DNA of 64,000 nucleotides from Thermomicrobiales bacterium. GTDB taxonomy: Bacteria > Chloroflexota > Chloroflexia > Thermomicrobiales > UBA6265. Under the pieces are notes generated by a model. That model was given only the letters and a program-made list of their open reading frames with translations. It did no database searches and was not told where the DNA came from. Shown here one piece after another: positions 44,952 to 53,607 of this stretch. The DNA is taken from positions 1-64,000 of the forward strand of contig JAWKPF010000011.1 of assembly GCA_041390825.1 (NCBI GenBank), in the 5' to 3' direction. Both the position numbers and the translations under genes were made by a program. The stretch's first letter is position 1, and every line of letters begins with the position of its first letter.

Positions 44952-45647
44952 TCCTGCCGCACACGGAGGGTTGCTCGAACTGATGGTTGCCGGAAGCTGA
45001 ACGAGTTCCGGTTATTCCGGTTCTTCCGGCTATTCCGGGTTCGCCGGACGCGGATACTACTATGTCTGGCCAATCTTTTCCAAGGTGGCGGAGCAAAGCA
45101 ATGGCCTGGCGGCGAACCATCGAGCACTCGCTGGCATCCTGACAGGAACTCGCAAACGGGCCTGAGTTGCCGAATCCGTGTCACGCCCTCGCGACCGGGC
45201 AACCCGAAGTGTCGACGACGCTCGCACACGCACCCTTGGGCGATTGCGCACCTGCAGTTTGCAGATAACGTTTTCTCAACGGAACCAGCGCGTGCCACGC
45301 GCTGTGCCCACGGGACCAACGCATTCGCTCTGTACGTACCCGTGTACGAACGCGTGTGTTCGCGTCCAGCGAACGGACCTGCCTACCGCAAAATGCCACC
45401 ACGGCACAAAATCCCGCATAAACACTGGGGTTTTCCGGTCCACTCAGCAATCGAATCCTCTGTACAAACGGTCTGAACGTGCACTACCATACGTTCACCC
45501 CGAACACAGCCCCGATGTGTTTGACCCGAGTTGGGCCTGGCCGCCCAGCTTGTGCGCAATCCATCCGATCGGCTGTGCCCTCGGCGCTCGGCGCCGGGTT
45601 CCCCGCGTTGTTCGAACGCTCCTGCTGCGCTCGGATGGAGGATCCGG
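44952..45647. other. Gene-free stretch upstream of the PqqD-domain gene
   Basis: About 700 bases without a convincing gene on either strand. It contains five 9-base steps ending in CCGG at 45006-45047 and several short palindromes around 45330-45370. It must hold the promoters of the divergent PqqD-domain (minus) and GNAT (plus) genes. Confidence 0.5.
45006..45047. repeat. 9-bp direct repeat (TTCCGG every nine bases)
   Basis: TTCCGG occurs at 45006, 45015, 45024 and 45033, with a diverged fifth copy at 45042, all spaced nine bases. It lies 55-95 bases upstream of the PqqD-domain gene start, a possible protein-binding array. Confidence 0.7.
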
Positions 45648-46469
45648 ATGGTTACCGAGCTGGTACGCACCGTTACCCGTGTCGAAGAGGAAGGCGAGGC
45701 GGTTCGTACCCTGGACTACCTCGGCCGTTCCTTTTTCAGCGGATACCGTCTTGCCAAGTTCGCGCTCGATTCCTGGTCGTTGTTGGGCCGATCGGAATCG
45801 GTCGATTGGCTGGACCCCATGCATTCGGCCCGGCCGATCATCGAGGTTTGGCGGCAAGATGACCATACCGGACGTCCGATCGGCGCGATGACCCTGCACT
45901 ACTACCATTGGAATCGGATTCGCCGGCAGCACTATTTCTCGATCATTCCCAATCCGCGCCAACCGAAACGGTCGCGTATCTTCGTGCTGCCGTTCGAGGA
46001 GTTGGTCAGTCGCGAACTGGGTATGGTCACCGCGCCATGTGTGGCCGTCGAGCTGGGGTACGTCGCGGTCGCGCCGGAAGCGCGCGGCAAGGGTGTGGGC
46101 GGCGCATTCTTCGATACGTTCATGGACCGCGCGCGGCTGCTGGCGCCCGAGCGGAATCTGGCGTTCACCATCGTCATGGCACGGCATGCTCACATGCCAT
46201 GGGGCGCGGCATTGATGAGCCATCTGATCGAGCGGGGCGCAACGTCGCAACGCACGGCCATCCTCCTGTCCGAGGTCGGTCTGGAGCTGAATCACCCGCC
46301 TGATCTCTGGGACGTCAGCGACACAGCGCAACCGACCGCCTGGATGGCGGAACGGCGCGGGATGGACGTCATCGGCTACGGGAAAAATCTCGGTCAGGTT
46401 TGGGCAGGGCGCTCGGGTCAGATCAGTCTCGAGCTTCCAGCTGCGCTCCGAGACAGAATGGTCGGATAG
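45648..46469 (+). CDS. GNAT-like acyltransferase, large form
   Basis: 273 residues from the ATG at 45648 (GGAGG six bases upstream). The middle has the acetyl-CoA loop in VELGYVAVAPEARGKGVGGAFFDTFMDRAR. The N-terminal 120 residues (SARPIIEVWRQDDHTGRPIGAMTLHYY) and the C-terminal region are longer than in ordinary GNATs, reminiscent of FeeM-like N-acyl amino acid synthases, but this is only suggestive. Another large GNAT follows downstream on the same strand. Confidence 0.75.
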   Translation: MVTELVRTVTRVEEEGEAVRTLDYLGRSFFSGYRLAKFALDSWSLLGRSESVDWLDPMHSARPIIEVWRQDDHTGRPIGAMTLHYYHWNRIRRQHYFSIIPNPRQPKRSRIFVLPFEELVSRELGMVTAPCVAVELGYVAVAPEARGKGVGGAFFDTFMDRARLLAPERNLAFTIVMARHAHMPWGAALMSHLIERGATSQRTAILLSEVGLELNHPPDLWDVSDTAQPTAWMAERRGMDVIGYGKNLGQVWAGRSGQISLELPAALRDRMVG

Positions 46470-46800
46470 CGTCCGAATCACCAACTCCGGCCGTTTCGGC
46501 TGAAACGTGCCTTACTTCCTCAGCCAATTCGGGTACTCATGTCGAACTCCGGGCCAGGGACGTCTGCGCAATGCCGACTCCGGCTACTTACGCCATTTGT
46601 TCGAGTTCAACATTGGCGGATACGTATCGATCCGCAAGTTGATTAGGCACATTTGCCGATTCCAGGCCATCCCTCTTTACGTACAGTGAATGTGCGCCGG
46701 TTAGCCGGTGTTGGCGCCAGTCGGGCCCCGGTTTGGATGCGGGGTCTCCTGGCGACCAGAGCGTTCGAACTAATGGGATACACCAGGAGAAGAGGTTCAA
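46470..46800. other. Intergenic region between the two large GNAT genes
   Basis: 331 bases. I see no gene with a credible start, no RNA gene and no strong hairpin; it probably contains the promoter of the second GNAT gene. Confidence 0.4.
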
Positions 46801-47817
46801 GTGATTACGCGAGATGTCCGCTACGACGACGCCCCCATTCTGCAGCAGCACATGCGGGACACCCCGCAGGGAACCGATGGCATCGAGTTCTCGTTCGTCA
46901 ACGAGCCAGATTTCTTCGCCCGCGCTCATGCCTATGAATCCTCGCGCACGCTGGTGGCCGAAGAAGCCGGACAACTCGCCGGTTCTGCCTCGTTTGCCGT
47001 GCGCGAATTGCTCGTTGCCGGTCAGTTGCGCCGAGTGGCGTACGAATTCCAGTACTTCACTGCGCCAATGTTCCGTCGAGCCGGTGTTGCTCGGAAGCTG
47101 CGCGCCCGAATCGATGAAGAGTTGCTGGCTGCGAGCGCCGACCTCTCCTCGGCAATCATCCTGCGTGAAAACGAAGCCTCGATCGGACTCTTCTCACAGT
47201 TCGGTTTTCGGCAGCGAGCGTCGCTCGTCGTGAACTTCATGATCGTCGAACACACGGATATGCGCCTCGACAACGGCGTCTCGCCTGCGCGGCGCGGGGA
47301 GCTCGACGAGATTGCCGAGCTCATCAACGAAACCTGGGCAGGTCACGACTTCTACGCCGCGATGACTGCTGCATCGCTCCGGCAGGCGCTCGAACGAATT
47401 CCAACGGTCGGGCTCGACCGCTTGTTCGTCAAGCGCGAGCAAGGTCGTATCGTGGCGTGCGCCGCGATTTGGGACTGGACCTATGTCCAGAAAGTGCTGG
47501 TGCATCACATCGCGCCAGAAGCGGCGTCGGTCTTCCCCACGCTTCGGCCGAACACGGTCGTCCAACAGTGGGGAGTAACGATGGTGGGCTACCGCTCCAG
47601 TAGGGCGCTGCGGAGCCTGTTGCTGCACATCTCGAATTTGGCCTGTCACTGCCGCATCGATCACGTCGCGCTTCCATTCGAGACCGATTCAGAACTCGCT
47701 GAAGCCACCAGCAAGATCGCGTCCGCGCAGATACAGGGCGATCTCTATCTTCGCCCGTTGACCGATCTTCCCGCACACGGACAGCGACCGATCTATCTCG
47801 ACATCATCGACTTCTAG
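46801..47817 (+). CDS. GNAT-family acetyltransferase with two GNAT-like halves
   Basis: 338 residues from a GTG preceded by GGAGAAGAGG. The first half has a clear GNAT core (FQYFTAPMFRRAGVARKLRARIDEELL, IGLFSQFGFRQRA). The second half (LDEIAELINETWAGHDFYAAMT onward) resembles a second, degenerate GNAT domain. Substrate unknown. The 21-base gap to the downstream exporter suggests co-transcription, perhaps export of or resistance to a modified compound (inference). Confidence 0.8.
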   Translation: MITRDVRYDDAPILQQHMRDTPQGTDGIEFSFVNEPDFFARAHAYESSRTLVAEEAGQLAGSASFAVRELLVAGQLRRVAYEFQYFTAPMFRRAGVARKLRARIDEELLAASADLSSAIILRENEASIGLFSQFGFRQRASLVVNFMIVEHTDMRLDNGVSPARRGELDEIAELINETWAGHDFYAAMTAASLRQALERIPTVGLDRLFVKREQGRIVACAAIWDWTYVQKVLVHHIAPEAASVFPTLRPNTVVQQWGVTMVGYRSSRALRSLLLHISNLACHCRIDHVALPFETDSELAEATSKIASAQIQGDLYLRPLTDLPAHGQRPIYLDIIDF

Positions 47818-47838
47818 CACGTAGGCAAAGGAACTCTC

Positions 47839-49293
47839 ATGCAACTGGAGCGCTCACCGCGCCCTTCCGCGTGGCGCGGATTCATTGCCGTTTGTGTCGG
47901 CATGTTCATGCTCTTGCTCGATGGCACTGTGCTGAATGTGGCGCAACGGTCGATTCGTGATGATTTCGATACGGACCTGACAGCCGTTCAATGGGTGATC
48001 GATATCTATCTCATCGCCTTTACCGTGCCGCTGCTGCTGTTCGGGTGGGCTGGCGACCGATTCGGTCAGCGACGAGTCTTTGCCTTTGGCACCGCGCTCT
48101 TCGTCTCCTCGTCGGCGCTCTGCGCGCTTGCGGGGTGGATGGGTGGTCCGTTCCTGTTGATCGCTGCGCGTGTGCTGCAGGGCATCGGAGGTGCGGCGAT
48201 GCTCTCCCAGGTGCTGGCACTCGTGGTGGTGTTGTTCGCTCCGGAGCGGCGAGCCGCTGCATTTGGCATTGCAAGCGCGCTCGGAGGGCTTGCGGCGTTC
48301 ACCGGTCCGCTTGTAGGTGGCGTTCTGGTCGAGCTGGCCGGCTGGGAAAGCGTCTTCCTCATCAACCTGCCAGTTGGCATCGGGGTGCTGTGGGGACTGA
48401 GGCGATACCTGCCGTCCGTGCCGAGATCGGCGCGCCATGTGCCGGTCGATCTGCCAGGCATCCTCTTTTCTGGCATTGCGCTGAGCGCCAGCGCGTTCGC
48501 CCTTATCGAGAGCGGGCACCGATCGTGGATGAGCGGTTCTGTAATAGGCGCCGTTGGCATTGCCGCTATCGCCGCAATCGCCCTGATCCAGTGGGAACGG
48601 CGCACGGCGAATCCGATGGTGCCCCTTTCGGTGTTTCGTGACCGGCACTTTGTCGGTGGCATGATGGGCATGATCGTGTTCAATCTCGGCTATGGCGGAA
48701 TCATGCTGCCGCTCTCGGTCTATCTGCAGGATGGACTGGGAGAAAGTGCGTCCGAGGCGGGGCGGGCACTGGTTCCGCTGGCACTGGGGCTGACACTTTC
48801 CGCTCCCCTGGCTGGCCGATGGTCGGAACGCATCGGTCCCCCCCGGATGATGGCTGTTGGATTCCTGTTGACCGGATCGATGCTGTTGGTCACGGGCGTC
48901 ACGATCGGTCGAGGAATCGCAGTCACGGCAGGACTCCTGGGAATAGTCGGCATCGGCGTTGGCATGACCATTTCGCAGGCGAACACGATTCCTATGCGAT
49001 CGGTTCCAGCCGAGCTCTCGAGCCGTGCCTCGGGCGTGCTCAACCTGGCGCGCATGGCGGCAATGACGCTGAGCATCGCGATCGTGCCGACCATTTTTCA
49101 TGGCGTAGCGAATCGGGCCTCTGGTCAAACGCAATCCGAGGCGCTTGCGAAAGGGGCGACCGTCGCGCTCACAATCGCCGGCATGACAATGCTGCTGGGC
49201 GCAGTTCTGTCGCTCTGCTTGCTGGTGCGGCCAGCAAGCGCAGGAGTACGGGTCATCTTGAAATCACGCAAGCCGGCAATGTCATCCCAATAG
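47839..49293 (+). CDS. MFS multidrug-type exporter, DHA2 (14-helix) group
   Basis: 484 residues with AAGGA before the ATG. Motif D1-like LLDGTVLNVAQRSI in helix 1, motif A GDRFGQRRVF after helix 2, motif B RVLQGIGGAAM, and the antiporter motif C region GPLVGGVLVELAGW in helix 5. This is the EmrB/QacA pattern of proton-driven drug or metabolite export. It follows a GNAT gene closely. Confidence 0.88.
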   Translation: MQLERSPRPSAWRGFIAVCVGMFMLLLDGTVLNVAQRSIRDDFDTDLTAVQWVIDIYLIAFTVPLLLFGWAGDRFGQRRVFAFGTALFVSSSALCALAGWMGGPFLLIAARVLQGIGGAAMLSQVLALVVVLFAPERRAAAFGIASALGGLAAFTGPLVGGVLVELAGWESVFLINLPVGIGVLWGLRRYLPSVPRSARHVPVDLPGILFSGIALSASAFALIESGHRSWMSGSVIGAVGIAAIAAIALIQWERRTANPMVPLSVFRDRHFVGGMMGMIVFNLGYGGIMLPLSVYLQDGLGESASEAGRALVPLALGLTLSAPLAGRWSERIGPPRMMAVGFLLTGSMLLVTGVTIGRGIAVTAGLLGIVGIGVGMTISQANTIPMRSVPAELSSRASGVLNLARMAAMTLSIAIVPTIFHGVANRASGQTQSEALAKGATVALTIAGMTMLLGAVLSLCLLVRPASAGVRVILKSRKPAMSSQ

Positions 49294-49408
49294 GGACAAG
49301 GAACGGCATCGTGCGAACCCGATATCCATCTACAACGGGATGGCACGAAATCGCATACGATGAACCTGTTGGGTCATGCGTTGATCTTGCATCGCGACAG
49401 GAGTGCAA

Positions 49409-50593
49409 ATGACGCTGCTTCGGAATCTGCGCGCGCCGGACGGGGTCTTCATCGATCTGCTGGTCGAAGATGGGGTCATCGTTGCAGTCGGGCTGGTCGG
49501 CACGCTCGATAGCTCGGGCGAGGTGATCGATTGCGGCGGGCGTCTGGTCTTTCCCGGGTTCGTCGACGCGCACGCGCATATCGACAAGACGCTGCTCGGG
49601 CTCGGCTGGTATCCGAACGATGTCGGGTCGACCATCGAGGAGATGATCTCCAACGAGCGGCGACTGCGCATGGACCGCGGTATCGATTCCCACGCGCAAT
49701 CGGCCGCAGTCGCCAAACGGATGATCGCCGCCGGGACTACGCATGTGCGCACCTTTGTCGATATCGATACCGAGATCGGGCTTTCCGGACTCGAAGGAGT
49801 GCTGCAGACGCGAGACGAGCTGAAGCATGCCATCACGATTCAGATCTGCGCCTTTCCCCAGAGCGGTCTGCTCATTCGGCCCGGAACGTTGGAGCTCATC
49901 GAAGAAGGATTGCGGATGGGAGCGGAGGTGGTCGGAGGACTCGACCCGTCGGCCATCGACCGCGATCCCAAGGGACAGCTGGACGCGATTTTCGCGCTGG
50001 CGGAGAAATACGACCGCGACATCGATATCCACCTGCACGAACCGGGCGAGCTGGGCGCGTTCGACGTGGAAGAGATCGCCGAACGGACCAGACGGCTCGG
50101 GTTCCAGGGACGGGTGGTCATCAGCCATGCGTTCTGTCTCGGCACGGTCGACGAAGATCGGTTCCGCGGACTGGTGGACCTTCTGGTGGAAAACGATATC
50201 GCCATCATGAGCCACGGGCCGAGCGGTCCGCGGGTCCCCCCGCCAGTGAAGAAGCTGCGTGAGGCCGGCGTGCGCATGTGCACCGGCAACGACGGAATTC
50301 GCGACGCCTGGGGACCGCTCAATATGCCGGACATGCTGCTACGCACCTTCCTGGTCGCCTATCGCAACAACTTCCGGCGGGACGCGGACATCCAGTTGGC
50401 GCTCGATATCGCCACCTATGGCGGAGCCAATGTGATCGGTGTAGAGAACTACGGTTTGGAGGTCGGGAGCAACGCCGACCTGGTGATCGTCGAGGGCGAG
50501 AACCACCTGGAGCCGATCTTCGAACGACCAGCGCGATGGCTGGTGCTCAAGGGTGGTCGTGTGGTAGCCCGGGAAGGCGCGTACGTGGCGTAG
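49409..50593 (+). CDS. Cytosine deaminase-like amidohydrolase
   Basis: 394 residues; AGGAG five bases upstream of the ATG at 49409. Amidohydrolase-superfamily metal site: FVDAHAHIDK (HxH), HLHEPGELG (His/Glu), SHAFCLG, and GNDGIRDAW with the catalytic Asp. The order and FVDIDTEIGLSGLEG and AFPQSGL match CodA-like deaminases. Cytosine, isoguanine or another azaheterocycle could be the substrate. It stands alone between the exporter and soxR. Confidence 0.88.
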   Translation: MTLLRNLRAPDGVFIDLLVEDGVIVAVGLVGTLDSSGEVIDCGGRLVFPGFVDAHAHIDKTLLGLGWYPNDVGSTIEEMISNERRLRMDRGIDSHAQSAAVAKRMIAAGTTHVRTFVDIDTEIGLSGLEGVLQTRDELKHAITIQICAFPQSGLLIRPGTLELIEEGLRMGAEVVGGLDPSAIDRDPKGQLDAIFALAEKYDRDIDIHLHEPGELGAFDVEEIAERTRRLGFQGRVVISHAFCLGTVDEDRFRGLVDLLVENDIAIMSHGPSGPRVPPPVKKLREAGVRMCTGNDGIRDAWGPLNMPDMLLRTFLVAYRNNFRRDADIQLALDIATYGGANVIGVENYGLEVGSNADLVIVEGENHLEPIFERPARWLVLKGGRVVAREGAYVA

Positions 50594-50628
50594 CCACCCG
50601 CCTGCAGCGCCGTACCCCGATCTTCAGG

Positions 50629-51111
50629 CTACGCGGACTCGTCGGTGTCCACAAGTAGTCGCCGCGGACCGGGACCTTCCCCGGAGAGCGTGTCGTCGGG
50701 GTTGAAAAGCACGCAGGTATCGAGCGACAAGCAGCCGCAACCGATGCAGCCGGTCAACTCGTCGCGCAGTTTCTCCATCTGCGCGATTCGGTGATCGAGC
50801 TCGGCGCGCCAACTGTTCGAAAGGCGCTGCCAATCGGCTCTCCCCGGTGGCCGGCCCTCGGGAAGTCCGTCCAGGGCAGCCTTGATCTCGGCGAGCGACA
50901 TCCCCACCCGTTGCGCCACGCGGATGAATGCGACCCGGCGAAGGGTGTCGCGCCGGTAGCGTCGTTGGTTGCCGTACGTGCGGCGACTGGCGATGAGTCC
51001 CTGTCGTTCATAGAAGTGAAGCGCGGACACCGCCACGCCGCTCCGTTCGGCAAGCTGGCCCACGGTCAGTTCGGACGTTATCGCGGTTCGATGATCGAGC
51101 GGTTGGCTCAT
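50629..51111 (-). CDS. soxR: Redox-sensing MerR-family regulator SoxR
   Basis: 160 residues from the ATG at 51111. N-terminal MerR winged helix (LTVGQLAERSGVAVSALHFYERQGLI), dimerisation helix, then the [2Fe-2S] motif CIGCGCLSLDTC with four Cys, diagnostic of SoxR. Oxidation by redox-cycling compounds switches on target promoters. The only visible operator lies in the 76-base gap to the divergent MFS gene, which is thus the likely target. Confidence 0.95.
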   Translation of the reverse strand: MSQPLDHRTAITSELTVGQLAERSGVAVSALHFYERQGLIASRRTYGNQRRYRRDTLRRVAFIRVAQRVGMSLAEIKAALDGLPEGRPPGRADWQRLSNSWRAELDHRIAQMEKLRDELTGCIGCGCLSLDTCVLFNPDDTLSGEGPGPRRLLVDTDESA

Positions 51112-51113
51112 GC

Positions 51114-51144
51114 TTGACCTCAACAACGATTGAGGTTGTAGCAT
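51114..51144 (+). promoter_or_regulatory. SoxR box within a MerR-type promoter of the MFS gene
   Basis: CCTCAA-CAACGA-TTGAGG at 51118-51135 has the exact 6-6-6 layout and half-sites of the classical SoxR box (CCTCAAGTTAACTTGAGG). It lies between TTGACC (-35, 51114-51119) and TAGCAT (-10, 51139-51144), with the long 19-base spacer that MerR-family activators correct by bending DNA. The promoter points to the MFS gene. Confidence 0.88.
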
Positions 51145-51187
51145 GATGAGACTTCGCGCCGCCAGCGTGGCTCGGCGCGACCGCACG

Positions 51188-52639
51188 ATGAGGTTTCTCC
51201 GTCCAGTGTCCGAAGCGATCGCCATCGAGCTCCCGATCGAGGAGCAATCCAGGGAACCCGAACCCGTCGCCGCTCCCGATGCGCGCCAGTTCCGCACCGT
51301 GACCTTTGGCATGGTGTCGTTGGTCGTCTTGCTCGCCTACCAATCGCTGGCAGTCACCACCGCCATGCCGACAGTGGCCGAAGCGCTCGATGGTCTTTCG
51401 CTGTACGCGATGGCATTCGCGGTGCCGATGGCCACTGGCGTGATCGGTATGGTGGCCGCGGGCATCTGGTGCGACCGGCGCGGACCGGCAGGCGCGTTGC
51501 TGGCTGGGGTGACGCTCTTCATCATCGGCATGCTGCTGGTCGGCACCGCGCCGGTAATGGAAATGGTCGTCATCGGACGCGCGGTGCATGGGCTTGGATC
51601 AGGCCTGTTGCTCGTCTCGCTCTACGTGGTGATTGGGAGAGCCTATCCGGAGTCGCTGCGTCCGGGGGTGTTCGTCGCCATTTCGGCGGCCTGGGTGGTC
51701 CCATCCATCGTCGGACCGACGATCGCCGGGTTGACCGTGGAACACCTCGACTGGCGTTGGGTGTTTCTGAGCATGCCAATCCTGGCGATCCCGGCAGCTA
51801 TTCTGGTGCGCCCTGCGTTGCGCATGCTCGATGACACCGTGCCAGACCCAAACTGGGACAAGCGGGGCGCCATCGTCAAGATCGGCTGGTCGTTGCTCGC
51901 CGCGATCGGCGCAGCAGTATTGCACTACGGTGGCGAGCGACGGGACATCGTTGGGATTTCCCTGATTGCCGCCTCGATAGCCGGACTCGCGTTGAGCAGT
52001 CCGCGTTTGCTGCCAGACGGCACCTTCCGTGCCGAACGGGGACTGCCCACCGTCTTCATCTTGCGCGGTCTGGTGGGTTCGGCGTTTATCGGCGCGGAGA
52101 TCTATTTGCCTCTGCTGCTCGACCGGGAGCGCGGCTTTTCACCGGCGATGGCCGGATCGATCTTGACCATCGGGGGAGTGACCTGGTTCGCAGGATCGTG
52201 GTTGCGTGGGCGACTGGATACACGGATCGCGCCGGCAACCTTCGTGCGAACGGGCGCGGTTTCGCTCTGTATCGGGATCGCCAGCGTGGCGCTGCTGATC
52301 TGGGAACAGATTCCGGTGCTGATCGGCGTCTTCGGCTGGGGCTTTTCCGGGTTTGGGATGGGCCTGATCTACTCGTCACTATCGCTCTTGACGCTGCAGC
52401 TCTCGACACAAGCGGAACAGGGAAAGAACAGCTCGGCATTGCAGGTGTCCGAGGCGTTGGCAGTCTCGGTAACGCTCGCGTTGACCGGCACCGCCTTTGC
52501 CGCCATGGAGAGCCGAAACGTCGATGCCGGATATCTCATCTGCTTTGGCATCGCCTGGGCGCTCGCGCTCGGAGCAGTGCTCCTGAGTGGCCGGGTGCGG
52601 GTGAGCGGCGCGGGCGTGATTTCGACCAGCGACGCGTAA
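51188..52639 (+). CDS. SoxR-controlled MFS exporter
   Basis: 483 residues if translation begins at the ATG at 51188; the in-frame ATG at 51143 overlaps the -10 element and would not be in the message. A cytoplasmic N-terminus is followed by about 12-14 helices, motif A GIWCDRRGPAGALLAG, and RAVHGLGSGLLLVSLYVVIGRAYPE as motif B region. SoxR in many non-enteric bacteria controls pumps for redox-active metabolites, so export of such compounds is a reasonable inference. No strong Shine-Dalgarno is seen. Confidence 0.85.
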   Translation: MRFLRPVSEAIAIELPIEEQSREPEPVAAPDARQFRTVTFGMVSLVVLLAYQSLAVTTAMPTVAEALDGLSLYAMAFAVPMATGVIGMVAAGIWCDRRGPAGALLAGVTLFIIGMLLVGTAPVMEMVVIGRAVHGLGSGLLLVSLYVVIGRAYPESLRPGVFVAISAAWVVPSIVGPTIAGLTVEHLDWRWVFLSMPILAIPAAILVRPALRMLDDTVPDPNWDKRGAIVKIGWSLLAAIGAAVLHYGGERRDIVGISLIAASIAGLALSSPRLLPDGTFRAERGLPTVFILRGLVGSAFIGAEIYLPLLLDRERGFSPAMAGSILTIGGVTWFAGSWLRGRLDTRIAPATFVRTGAVSLCIGIASVALLIWEQIPVLIGVFGWGFSGFGMGLIYSSLSLLTLQLSTQAEQGKNSSALQVSEALAVSVTLALTGTAFAAMESRNVDAGYLICFGIAWALALGAVLLSGRVRVSGAGVISTSDA

Positions 52640-52656
52640 GGAACTGTCCGCTGCGG

Positions 52657-53586
52657 CTACTTGACCGCCCCGGCTGTGAGCCCCTTGACGATATAGCGCT
52701 CGAGGAAGATGCCGATGATCACCAACGGCAGAATCGTGATGGTGGCCAGCGCTCCGATCGACCACCAACGGGTGCCCTGCGAACCGGTCTGTCCCGCCAG
52801 CAAGATCGGCAATGTCGGGGCTCTCGCGCCAGCGAACGTCACCGCAAAGAAATACTCGTTCCAGCAGAGCACCAGCGCCAGGATGAACGAGGCCACAAAG
52901 CCCGGTGTCGCAATTGGCACGACGATCTGAAGAAATGTCTGCCAGATTCCGGCGCCGTCCACCAGGGCAGCCTGCTCCAGTTCATTCGGAATGGAATTGA
53001 ACTGGTCGCGCATGATCCACACCACAATCGGCAGCGTCATGATGATGTACACCAGGATCAGCCCGGCCCGTGTGTCGAGCAGCGCCAGCGATTCCTTTCG
53101 ATAAAGCACCAGCAGCGGCATGACCAGCGCGATTGGCGGAAGAATCAGCTGTGAGAGAAACCAGAAGGAGATGTCCTTGTTGCGCCATGGCCCGAACTTG
53201 TAGCTGAAGCGCGAAAGCCCGTAGGCCGCGAGTGAACCCGCCACGGTGGTGAGCAACGCCGCGCTGAGAGAGATGACCACTGAATTCTGATAGTGCTTGA
53301 TCAGTTGGTCCCTGGTCGTGGATGCAATGTGAATCGTGTCGGGAGAGAGCCCGAGCGATTGATAGCCTTTCCAGCTCGGCTCGAACTGGACCCAGGGAAT
53401 CAGCTTGAAGGCGTAGATGTCCTTTGCTTCTTTGAACGCGGTGGTAGCCGTCCAGTAGAGGGGGAACAGGCAGATGAACGCCCAGAGAATCAGGATGGCA
53501 TACGTCAGGAACCGACCGACTGGCCGGCCAATCGATGGTCTCGCCCGTCTCGGCTCGATGATCTCGTGTGGGACCTGTGTTGCCAT
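52657..53586 (-). CDS. Carbohydrate ABC transporter permease (MalG/UgpE type)
   Basis: 309 residues, six membrane helices. The EAA loop ELEQAALVDGAGIWQTFLQIVVPIATPG is the coupling-helix motif for the ATPase, and the C-terminus reads LERYIVKGLTAGAVKG-like, as in MalG permeases. Follows the MalF-type gene by 21 bases. Confidence 0.92.
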   Translation of the reverse strand: MATQVPHEIIEPRRARPSIGRPVGRFLTYAILILWAFICLFPLYWTATTAFKEAKDIYAFKLIPWVQFEPSWKGYQSLGLSPDTIHIASTTRDQLIKHYQNSVVISLSAALLTTVAGSLAAYGLSRFSYKFGPWRNKDISFWFLSQLILPPIALVMPLLVLYRKESLALLDTRAGLILVYIIMTLPIVVWIMRDQFNSIPNELEQAALVDGAGIWQTFLQIVVPIATPGFVASFILALVLCWNEYFFAVTFAGARAPTLPILLAGQTGSQGTRWWSIGALATITILPLVIIGIFLERYIVKGLTAGAVK

Positions 53587-53607
53587 GCGTGCGACCTCGC
53601 GCCTGGT

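Noticed and set aside
44948..45319. 123-codon minus-strand open frame upstream of the PqqD-domain gene
   Set aside because: No ribosome binding site, no recognisable domain, and it crosses the 9-base repeat; more likely non-coding promoter DNA.
51143..51187. Upstream ATG for the SoxR-linked MFS exporter
   Set aside because: It overlaps the proposed -10 element, so it would lie upstream of the transcript; the ATG at 51188 is preferred.
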